From: Gordionus sp. m RMFG-2023
Lineage: Eukaryota > Nematomorpha > Gordioida > Chordodea > Parachordodidae
Reading direction: 5' to 3'
Assembly: GCF_954871325.1 (NCBI RefSeq)
Contig: NC_088775.1
Span: 76,981,561 to 77,045,560 of the forward strand
Length of the DNA stretch: 64,000 nt
Both the position numbers and the translations under genes were made by a program. Under the pieces are notes generated by a model, which saw nothing but the letters and a program-made list of their open reading frames with translations, searched no databases and was not told the origin of the DNA. This document shows, in pieces, positions 12,601 to 24,600 of this stretch. Positions within the stretch are counted from its first letter, which is position 1. Every line of letters begins with the position of its first letter.

Positions 12601-15600
12601 CGTCATATGAAAAAATTGTAACACGCTAAAGAAATTTTTAGAGTTCAAATTTCGGCTAGAAAATTATGAATAACGATGAAACTTATATATTTAGATCTCA
12701 TTATTATCAATATAATTATGCAGGAATTCTGATAGTTACCCTGATTCAATTTAGCATATCAATAATTCAAATTTTCTGACACCTCTTTAGAATCTTAAGA
12801 AAAGAATATATCAAATTGATTACGTTTCTATAGATAGATATGAATAATTGTATTTAAACTCTTCTCTAGAAATTATCAAAACAACTAAAGAAGTTATTAA
12901 TAAATATGCAAGTCCAACTCCACTTAGTGGTCGAAAATATAATCCTCAAGCGTTATATCTTTTTATTGGAAAACTGTTACTCGATAATATAAATAGATTG
13001 TAGAATAAGAGTGTTATATTTTTATTCGAATATTATAACTACAATATTGATGGAAGAATAAAGAAGGAAAAAATTATAAAAAATGTATGATATAATTTTC
13101 AACGAATAAAACAGCAATTAGCGAAAATAAGCTTATAATCAATAAAACATTCTATATAACAAATATAAACAAATACGAATTTAATAGGAATATAGTTTAA
13201 AAAACCTTTATGGCATAGTTATAAATAATATTTAATTTTTTAATACATATAATGCAATATAATTTTATTTGAATTGTATAGGATAATTTTCAATTCACAA
13301 TTTCTGTTGTCACAAATGCCATAATTTATTTAGGGGTCGTGTAAAATAATTTGATTTGATAAGCTCCTCCCAAGATAAAAACATTCTTCAATCCTAAAAT
13401 CATATATATTATTCATTTGATATTTTAAAATATACCTTATTCTATAGGATTAGGAAACTTCAGCAAATACCATATAATATATAAGATCGGAGAAAATATC
13501 ATATATTTTCTAATTTAATAATTCCAGTACTATATTGAACTTTTACGACAAATTTAATTCTTTCTCTAGCATAATATGGATTTAATTTAAATATATTTTT
13601 GCATAGGAAGTGTCAAGGGCTTAGTTGTAAAAGCTATGTAACGAAATGTTGAACAATATTAATGGTCAAACTTTATTTTTATTTGTATTATGATAACTAA
13701 TTATAACAGTACTACCGTCAAGAAAGACGGGCGCATTTAATTTTTGCCTACAATTTTTCACCTTTTTATTTATAATTTAAAGCCAAATTAAGTTATTATT
13801 GTTAGATGAGAGTTTTTAATACCTATCTTATTTACCCCATTAACTAATCGCATTCACTCCCCACCCCGTGAAGGTGGGAGTTGGAATTTAAGGGAGCAAA
13901 GAGGGAAAAATAAGATTGACTAAAAAAAAGGAAGAAATAAAAAAAAGAGACAAAGATATTTATAGCATTTTTATAATTTAAAAGAAGAGATGCTGATACT
14001 TTCATATTTAATACCTCTGAACAATACCAAAAAAAATAGGTAGTATATAAATTACAAACTATGTTAAAATAGTTTGTAATATAATATACAATTTCACTTT
14101 ATATATTTTTTAAAAAATAATTTTTTTTTTAATTAACATTTTTAATTTATAATAATCGACAATTACAAAAATAATTTTAATATACAAACACGAAATTAAT
14201 AATAACAAGGTTTAAAAAAAAATCATAATCATTACATCTAATCCTTTCCCAAAGGATGATCGGAATTTTTATTTTCATCGTCACTTTGCCCTAGCATCAG
14301 CTCTTCCATTCTTTGGACTTCCGATGATGTCCTTGAATGCGCCTGATGCCCTATCCCACTTGTCGAGGCTTTATGAACTTTTTCCGACAATGGAATCCTG
14401 AATGAGTTATCCACCGATTCTTTTGGCAATCCCGCGAGGGCAACGTCGGCTCTCCTAGATCTTGTTCTAGGCAAAGATCCATAATTTTCCCGACAGTTGA
14501 ATATTTTATGCCCCAAACGCCCACACATGAAGCACTTTGGAAGAGTACGTTCTGGCTGCCTCAATACCGCATATCACTCCAAATGATTTCGTCCGGTGCG
14601 AAAAACGGGGTACTGTAGTTCCTGAGTTGGGGCACATAAACTACATTTCGACTATTGATACTCGGTTGAACAATAGGTATGTTTGGAATATCTTGATGAG
14701 AGATCCACATTTCTAACCAGGAGTCTGCTAGTGGGTTACCTAGATTAGACTGATTTACCTACATCGAGGCATATATAGTCGAAATGTACCTTATGTGCCC
14801 CGACTCAGGAACTAAAGTGCCCCGTTTTTAGCACCGAACGAAATCATTTGGAGCGATATGCGGTATTGAGGCAGCCAAAACGTACTCTTCCAAAGTGCTT
14901 CTTGTGTTGGCGTTTGGGGCATAAAATATTCAACTGTCGGGAAAATTATGGATCTTTGCCAAGAACAAGATCTAGGAGAGCCGACGTTGCCCTCGCGGGA
15001 TTGCCAAAAGAATCGGTGGATAACTCATTCAGGATTCCATTGTCGGAAAAAGTTCATAAAGCCTCGACAAGTGGGATAGGGCATCAGGCGCATTCAAGGA
15101 CATCATCGGAAGTCCAAAGAATGGAAGAGCTGATGCTAGGGCAAAGTGACGATGAAAATAAAAATTCCGATCATCCTTTGGGAAAGGATTAGATGTAATG
15201 ATTATGATTTTTTTTTAAACCTTGTTATTATTAATTTCGTGTTTGTATATTAAAAATATTTTTGTAATTGTCGATTATTATAAATTAAAAATGTTAATTA
15301 AAAAAAAAATCGAAAATAAAAGGAATATGTGATCAAAGCTTGCCCAATATCAATAAGCAGTTCTCAATTTATATCATATTTATTTGATAAAATATAAGAA
15401 TTTGCGGGGATTTTGATTTTTACTTTGTATGTCATATTAAAGAACTATTATTAAGCTACATATTAAAATTTAAAATATTTCTCCAACTTAATTATTTCTC
15501 GGGGTAAACCTTGTATTTTTTTTCCTAATCATTTTTAGAGATATTGCTATCCCTGATTCCCCACCATTTATTTATCCTCGTTATTTGCAATCCCTACCAT

Positions 15601-18600
15601 CCTAAATATATAAAAATTACGGAAAATTATTTAAAACATTTCTTTATTAAATGCCGATTGGCTTGATGGTCATTAAATGAATGAAATAATTATATAATAA
15701 TAATTTTAAACACAAAAGTTTTTAAATTAACTTAAAGAATCTATATATATAATAGCCATATTCAAGAAATGAACGTTTTCCTATCTTTATAACGTTAATT
15801 TTTTTTTTGTATCAACTTTCATATCTTCATAACGTTAATTTTTATTTTTTCTATCAACTTTCCTATCTTCTTAATGTTAAATAAATCGAGGGCTTTTATT
15901 ATCTCGGTAATGTTAAATTTTTTTTTCTTACTCCGGGATTCGAACTCGCGCCTTTATTTCAAAGACAAACGTTCTTACCGTTCAGCCCCTTTAAGCTTTA
16001 TGTTTTGTTATAAAAATCTTTATTTATATTTGATTTTTTAAAATTAACTAAAATTAATCAATATTTATTTTTTCATTGGATTATTAAGCTCTCATACTAT
16101 TGGTTTAAATTTATTTTCTTTATTTTTTATTGGCTAAGGTAAAATATTTTTAATTATTCCATTTTAAATTAATTTATAACGACCATTTTATGAATATTAA
16201 AAATAGCAAACCATTTTCAACCACAAGTTTAATTTTTATTTAATATATTTTAACTATTTTAAGGAAACATTTAAATCAATGGTAGTTGTTAACAGTTATT
16301 TCAGGTAATAATTGTTTTTTTTAAATATTTTAAGAATAGTCTTTTTTAAGAGGATGGGGAAGAATTTTTTCATTACTTTTATGGTCGTTGTTACCAGTTA
16401 TTTCAAAATAATATCCAATTTTTATTCCTTATATAACCCCCTTCTCTCTTCAGGCCAGGTCCGATCCATTAAATGTAATGCTTTGCTTTAAGCTAAAATA
16501 TATTTAATACAAAAAATTCCCAAGCAAGGTCCAAGGCCATAATAATTTTGGAAAAAACCCCCAAGCCCAACCAACGATATAAAAATTTTGGTAGTTGAGA
16601 ACTGGAATAAAATATATAAAAAATCTTAATGAATTTAAAAATACAATCAAAATCAGATTTTCGTGGGCCTTGATTTTTTTGATCAGACTAGCCCAGGCCT
16701 TAGAAAATTTGTTTTATGCCAATGTCTGACCCATAGTTAATAAAAAAAAATTCCCAAACGTCCAAGTTCCAAAGCTCAGCCAGCCTATTAAGACTAAATG
16801 CTATTTTTTGAGTAAAAATATATTTTAATAGACTTTTACCAGAGTTCCCTATAAATATTCTGTGTTAAATATTATGATAACCTTCTTTTCTCTTTGGGCC
16901 AGGTCTAATCCATTAAATGTAATTCTATGCTTTAAGTTAAAATATATTTAAAGCTATTAAGACTAAATGCTATTTTTTGAGTAAAAATATATATAGATTA
17001 GCTTTTAGCAGAGGATGGAGAATGAGAATTTTCTCATTACTTTTATGGTAGTTGTTACCAGTTATTTCAACATAAATTAATTACAAATTATATTATTAAG
17101 AAAACGTTTTACAAATTTAATAAGTATTTTAAATGGCAATAAAAAATTTCTTCAATAATTATATTAGATTAATACGAATATATTACATATCTATATGTGA
17201 AATTATAATAAATTTTAGTATATAATTAAAAATAGAATTTTAGAAATTTAAATATTTTAAATGGCAATAAATTTTAGTATATAATTAAAAATAGAATTTT
17301 AGAAATTTAAATATTTTAAATGGCAATAAAACATCGTTATATTAAATACATAATACAAATATATATCTTATAAATTATATTATTAAACAGACACTACAAA
17401 TTTAGTTCAAATACTTAATTTTCCTATACTTAAGTAATTTATTTATGTTTTTTGCTACGGTTTGGATCTTCATTTTTTAAATAAAACATTAATAGCCATT
17501 TTTGGGATTTTACTGGTAACAAAATTGGGAACATCCCTTTTTTGGCGATTTATCGTTTAGCGATTTAGAACCGATACGGGCACGCGGCGTTAATTCCGCG
17601 CTTATAGTATATGGTTGTAAATTATTATAAATTTTTTTTCACATTTTTGTCCCTTTTTCCTATATTTCTACCTTCTTTTATTCATTCATTGCTCATCTCT
17701 TTGCTCCCATAAAACCCATCTCCCACCTTCACGCGGTGGGGAGCGAACAGCGCTAACGGGAGCTCTGGTGTTATTAGTTATTATTATGCCCTTCGAGAAA
17801 GGCGGGTAATAATATTTTTCCCAATATTAAAATCAGAAATTAAGAATATTTTATAAATTTTAATATAATATAAGGTACAATTTTAATATCCAATATTTAA
17901 GAACATTAATTCCCGTCATTCTTGACGGGCTATCAACTAGTAATGAATTAAAAATCAAAGAACTATGATTCTCACAAGCAATGAGAATAGGAGCTATATT
18001 AAGATTTGGTGTAATTATTTTTCTTTCTAGATTGTCAAATTTTTTTAAAATTATTTTAATGCAGTAAAAAAAATTATAAAATTTATAATAGATTAGATAA
18101 ATTAATCACATGTGTGGTTAATTATTTTAGTATAAAATTGTAAATAAAATATGCCATTTAAATTATATTTAAGAATATTTGTGAAAATGCTACTTTATTT
18201 AGTGAATTTTCTAAAAAAATTGAAATACGAAATCTATATTCAAAATCAAAAGTGTAATAAAAATTATTTTTTAAAAAATATATAAAGTGAAATTGTATAT
18301 TATATTACAAACTATTTTTTTATTTCTTCCTTTTTTTAGTCAATCTTATTTTTCCCTCTTTGCTCCCTTAAATTCCAACTCCCACCTTCACGGGGTAGGG
18401 AGTGAATGTGATTAGTTAATGGGGTAAATTAGATAGGTATTAAAAACTCTCATCTAACAATAATAACTTAATTTGGCTTTAAATTATAAATAAAAAGGTG
18501 AAATATTGTAGGTAAAAATTAAATACGCCCGTCTTTCTTGACGGTAGTACTGTTATAATTAGTTATCATAATACAAATAAAAATAAAGTTTGACCATTAA

Positions 18601-21600
18601 TATTGTTCAACATTTCGTTACATAGCTTTTACAACTAAGCCCTTGACACTTCCTATGCAAAAATATATTTAAATTAAATCCATATTATGCTAGAGAAAGA
18701 ATTAAATTTGTCGTAAAAGTTCAATATAGTACTGGAATTATTAAATTAGAAAATATATGATATTTTCTCCGATCTTATATATTATATGGTATTTGCTGAA
18801 GTTTCCTAATCCTATAGAATAAGGTATATTTTAAAATATCAAATGAATAATATATATGATTTTAGGATTGAAGAATGTTTTTATCTTGGGAGGAGCTTAT
18901 CAAATCAAATTATTTTACACGACCCCTAAATAAATTATGGCATTTGTGACAACAGAAATTGTGAATTGAAAATTATCCTATACAATTCAAATAAAATTAT
19001 ATTGCATTATATGTATTAAAAAATTAAATATTATTTATAACTATGCCATAAAGGTTTTTTAAACTATATTCCTATTAAATTCGTATTTGTTTATATTTGC
19101 TATATAGAATGTTTTATTGATTATATGCTTATTTTCGCTAATTGCTGTTTTATTCGTTGAAAATTATATCATACATTTTTTAAAATTTTTTCCTTCTTTA
19201 TTCTTCCATCAATATTGTAGTTATAATATTCGAATAAAAATATAACACTCTTATTCTACAATCTATTTATATTATCGAGTAACAGTTTTCCAATAAAAAG
19301 ATATAACGCTTGAGGATTATATTTCGACCACTAAGTGGAGTTGGACTTGCATTTTTATTAATAACTTCTTTAGTTGTTTTGATAATTTCTAGAGAAGAGT
19401 TTGAATACAATTATTCATATCTATCTATACATTGTAAATAATGGAGGTTTTAATTGAATTTATTATCTAAAAAATAAATTATTTATATTCACAAAATATC
19501 GATAGTTGGTAGTAGAGATAGATTAATTGAAGTTATCCTTATAAATTCTCTGAAAAGAGTATTAATATAATTATAATGGTGGAAATATAATAAAGTGACA
19601 CCGCCGCCGAAGTAGGCGGGAATTTTTTAGGGGGGTAGGCAAAGGTTTTTGAAGGGGGTTTGCATCCAGTGAAAATCCTGTCATGTAGACGCTGGACAAA
19701 TGCATATCAGATGGTTGATCAAAATTTCAGAAAATTGTATTCAGATACAGATAATTTATAAAATTTTGTATTTAAGATACAAGATACTTTAGAAAATTTT
19801 TAATAAGATACAAGATACTTGTATCTTTTTAAAAAAAGTATCTAAGATACAAGATACTTTTTAAAAAAACTTTAAATAGTCAAAATCCTTTATTTCTTAT
19901 CTATAATATAAATTTATAAAAAATATTTAAAATAAATTGTAGAAAATAACAAATTTATTAGTAATTATTATGGCATTATGAGCTTGCTGTAAACCTTTTA
20001 AATTATACTAATAATTCAATAAATGATATTGAATTAGAGGTCCTAAATTATATGAAAGATGACAAGCGCAGAATAAATATGTTAAATAGTTATAAATATA
20101 TAAAAGAAATATTTATTAAATATAACACAATATTACCCTCCTCTGCCTCCATTGAACGATTATTTAGCTTTGCTAATATGGTTAATAGACCAAATCGTCA
20201 AAGAATGAACGATAAATTATTTGAAAAATTAATAATATTAAAAAATAATGCTGATTTATTATTATTTAATAATTATACAATTATTAAAAAAAATATCGCA
20301 TACATAATCAATTTGATATATTCTTTTCTTAAGATTCTAAAGAGGTGTCAGAAAATTTGAATTATTGATATGCTATATTGAATCAGGGTAACTATCAGAA
20401 TTCCTGCATAATTATATTGATAATAATGAGATCTAAATATATAAGTTTCATCGTTAGTGCTTTCATAATTTTCTAGCCGAAATTTGACCTCTAAAAATTT
20501 CTTTAGCGTTTTACAATTTTTTCATATGACGGTTAAAAAAATTAATAACGGAATTTAAATACACTAATTAAGCACTAAATAATGGCGAAAACCGGATGTA
20601 TAGTACTCCTATAGTTTTTGTTTTGGCACGTCGCCATTATTTGTTTATTTTTGTTTTTTTCGTGAATAACTTTTTATTCCTAAATTCGGCTACAAAACTG
20701 ATTAAAGCACTAACCTCTACTAACGAAGCACTAAAGAATGATATAAGTTTCATCGTTAGTGCTTTCATAATTTTCTAGCCGAAATTTGACCTCTAAAAAT
20801 TTCTTTAGCGTATTACAATTTTTTCATATGACGGTTAACAAAATTAATAACGGAATTTAAATACACTAATTAAGCACTAAATAATGGCGAAAACCGGATG
20901 TATAGTACTCCTATAGTTTTTGTTTTGTCGCCATTATTTGTTTATTTTTATTTTTTTTGCTAATAACTTTTTATTCTTAAATTCGGCTACAAAACTGATT
21001 AAAGCACTAACCTCTACTAACGAAGCACTAAAAAATGATATAAGTTTCATCGTTAGTGCTTTCATAATTTTCTAGCCGAAATTTGACCTCTAAAAATTTC
21101 TTTAGCATTTTACAATTTTTTCATATGACGGTTAACAAAATTAATAACGGAATTTAAATACACTAATTAAGCACTAAATAATGGCGAAAACCGGATGTTT
21201 AGTACTCCTATAGTATTTGTTTTGGCACGTCGCCATTATTTGTTTATTTTTGTTTTATTCGTGAATAACTTTTTATTCTTAAATTCGGCTAAGGAACTGA
21301 TTGAAGCACTAACCTCTACTAACGAAGCACTAAAGAATGATATAAGTTTCATCGTTAGTGCTTCCAAAAGTTCGGCCAACTTCACGCCTAAATCGTGACG
21401 TCATAGTTTTTATTTAGCTTATAACTTTTTTTTATAAGGCGGTTAAGTAAATTAATAACGGAATTTAAATACACTAATTAAGCACTAAATAATGGCGAAA
21501 ACCGGATGTTTAGTACTCCTATAGTTTTTGTTTTGGCACGTCGCCATTATTTGTTTATTTTTGTTTTTTTCGTGAATAACTTTTTATTCATAAATTCGGC

Positions 21601-24600
21601 TACAAAATGGATTGAAGCACTAACCTCTACTAACGAAGCACTAAAGAATGATATAAGTTTCATCGTTAGTGCTTCCAATCGACTTTTAAGCGTGAAGTTG
21701 GCACAAATTTTTATTTTTGCTTATAACTTTTTTTCCTTAAATTCGGCTACTATACGGATTGAAGCACTAACAAGCACTACCGAAGCACTAAAAAATGACA
21801 TATGATTCATTAGTGCTTCCAATCGTTCGGTCAACTTCACGGAGCTAGCAATGTCTAATAATGATTTGCATAGGACCTAAATTTTTCAAGCCCGATCTCA
21901 AATTTTTATAAAAAAATATGTCAGACCTGATCAAAATCGAGTTTATAATCATTCTACAACAAATAAAAAATATTGGCTATATTTCTTGCAAAAATGTTAA
22001 AATATATTTATTTTATTTCAAAATTTTTCGGTCCGAATTTTATTTTAAATGCCCGACCCAAAGATCTCCAATGTCCCCATCCATTTTTTTACATGTCTCA
22101 ATTTTAATTTTAATTTTTCTTTTTATTTTGAGAAAATTAATAAATATTTTAAATATAAATTTTATTTATGTATAATTTTAGCTAAACGACCAATATTTAA
22201 GGCGCGAAAACCTTAAAAACAATACTTTTTCCCAGTCAATAATTTTTAACAAATATATAAGGAGATAATATCTACCTATAAAAAAAAATTAAAGGAAAAA
22301 ATATCAGTTTTCTATTTCGGTTTTTGGTAATAGACTGACTTTCAATAATATTTACTCTAATATTATGTGAGATATTTAAATTTAAATATAGTGTATTTTG
22401 TAAACCGAGTTGGATTTTAAAATTTTATATATTTTTTCTCATGTTTATTTATTAATAAATGAATTTAAAACAAAGGTCATATAAAAAAGAATTAGCGGTT
22501 ATAAAAATATACTGCATATATATATAAAATTTAAAAAACAAACTGAATAAAAATTTTTTTTTAAAAAAAACAATAAGGGATCGGCTTGCTTGCATTGCTA
22601 TATGAAACCATGAATGTGTTGCATAATATAATTTAATATCATAATATGAAGCTTTAAACTATGACTATTTACATATACAAAAAGATTCATTAAATAATAT
22701 ATTATTTTATTTCTACATACGAAGCCTCAAACCATCAATTGATTTACCTTAAATTGATTTACTAGATATATATATATTTGAAGTTTTTGACTTTCTAAGC
22801 ACGCGATAATTTTACTTGTTAATAAAAATTACTTTTTTAACGACTTGATATATATATATTTGCGTTTTATTTAAACACTAATAAAAGAATAAATTTAATA
22901 GCATTTTTATTATTATTTGGAGATATCGTTATTATTTATTCTAAAGCAAACGAAACCAGACTTACATATTCTTATTCTACTACCGATTCTTTTTAGTACA
23001 ATTATTCTTTATTTGTGTCATGGTGGAGGATGGAAATAATAACATAAAAGTCTTACTCAAAACCCTTGACCTAAAATTTATTGCCGAAAACATAACTGAT
23101 GAACCCACTAAGAAATATAAACTTTTCGAGACAATAAATAAAGATTTGGCGGTGAGTATAATGGATTCGATTGATAATTTATCATATGAGCAAATGAAGG
23201 ATATAATACAAAAAAAAGTTAAAAAGAACAAAATTACGCGTATAATGGAAGTTTTTAGTGCTAAACTAGATAGATTAGAGTCATCCAGAGAATATCTGGA
23301 TAGGCTGAAGGCGTGCGGATCTGGCCTTAATTCAGAATTGATAGCGGTTCAATTCATTATTAATTGTCACAATGAGAGATTAAAAACAAGATTGATAGAA
23401 GAAAACATGACAGACTTGATTATCATTGAGGAGATTGTTGTCAAATGTCAATCATTGGAGATTAATAATAAAAAGTCCTTCATTGAAAAAGATACATGGA
23501 GAAAAGATGACAGATATGGTGCACAATGCTATACGACATGGAATGAAAACAAGCATAATGGTAGGACCTACAACAACAACAGCAGCAACAACAACAACAG
23601 CAACAACAACATCAATTACAACAATTTCAAAAAGACGGATATGATACAAACACCTTATAATTTAAGGCCAAGATTAATTTTATTAATGATATTATGATTG
23701 ACCTTCAAATTAATAATTATGATTTTTCTTTAATGATAGATACTGGTTCTCCGGTGTCATCCTTGCCCATGAAAGAGTTTGAAAGCTTGCGAAGGATGAA
23801 GATGTGGAGTTGAAAAGTTGTTCGAAGAAATTATTCTCGTATGAAGGGTCGCCTATCACAGTCATTGGTAAAGTTATTAATTGTAAGGTCAAATTTCTAA
23901 ATACGAATAAATATTTAGATTTTTATGTTTTGGAAGGGGAGGGACCACCTTTATGTGGTCTAGATTGGATCAAAGAATTTGATTTGATTCAATTTTGATT
24001 TTAATACTAAAGAGTTAGGAGATAGGGTAAATTTTGTAACTTTTAACAATCCTTGTAAAAATAATGACAGATTTGATAGAGGGAATTTGGTTATTCAGTT
24101 ATTAAAAAAAATTGTTATGATTTTAATTATGATATTAATAATTTAGTTAAAGGGTTTGATTGTGTTTTTAATAATAAAATAGGCAAAGTAAAACATTTAA
24201 AAATAAATATTTTGTTAAAAGATGATTTTAAACCAAGATTTTTGAAGGTCAGGAGAGTACCGTTTGAATTAGAAGAAGAGTTAGGTAACATTCTAGAACA
24301 ATGGTGTCAACAGGGCATAATAACCCCTGTTATATTTTCCCAATGGGCGACACCATTAGTTTTGGTTAAAAAGAAGGATAATGCTTTGAGAGTTTGTGCT
24401 GACTTTAGGGTCACTGTTAATCTACAGTTAGAAAGGTTTGAATATCCGCTGCCAAGGATAAGTGACATTATTGCTAAGGTCGGAAAAGGCAGATTATTTT
24501 CAAAAATAGACTTTTCCTCGGCTTATTTGCAAATACCTATTTCTAAAGAAACTTCCAAATTTTTAACCGTTTCAACCCATAAAGGTCTTTTTCAATTTAA

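Larger units (their letters stand above)
15740..17940 (+). mobile_element. Non-autonomous Helitron
   Basis: The 5' end is TCTATATATATAATAG, the usual Helitron start, and is preceded by A. The 3' end is a perfect 7-bp hairpin (CCCGTCA TTCT TGACGGG) followed 7 bases later by CTAG and then T. Insertion between A and T, a hairpin close to the end and a CTRR terminus are the defining Helitron traits. The 2.2 kb hold no Rep/helicase frame. Inside are short tandem repeats, a tRNA-like stretch and a duplicated segment. It lies between the two halves of the foldback element. Confidence 0.75.
18240..20430. repeat. Right foldback arm: inner part with extra segment
   Basis: 18240-19430 is the inverted match of 12840-14127. 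20320-20430 matches 12690-12835. Between them, about 19431-20319 has no partner on the left. The module with CCCACCTTCACGGGG and CCCGTCTTTCTTGACGG (18350-18550) mirrors 13720-13900. Confidence 0.75.
11326..21846. mobile_element. Large foldback-type DNA element with 9-bp target duplication
   Basis: The ends are matching inverted repeats: AGCTCCTTGAAGTTGGCC on the left, and the right end in reverse complement is AGCTCCGTGAAGTTGACC. The flanks are identical 9-mers, AGCAATGTC (11317-11325 and 21847-21855). The arms pair over about 2.8 kb (left, to about 14.1 kb) and 3.6 kb (right, from about 18.25 kb). The outer half of each arm is made of tandem modules of about 300 bp. Long modular inverted arms and 9-bp duplications are known for foldback elements and for Mutator-like elements. 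The interior holds other elements, listed separately. No intact transposase was found. Confidence 0.85.

Noticed and set aside
15928-16000. A functional tRNA gene
   Set aside because: Boxes are present but the acceptor stem and the T33 position are not sound, and it sits inside a Helitron.
23426-23649. Thr- and Val-rich open frames over the CAA microsatellite
   Set aside because: They are shadow frames of the simple repeat in the gag-like region.
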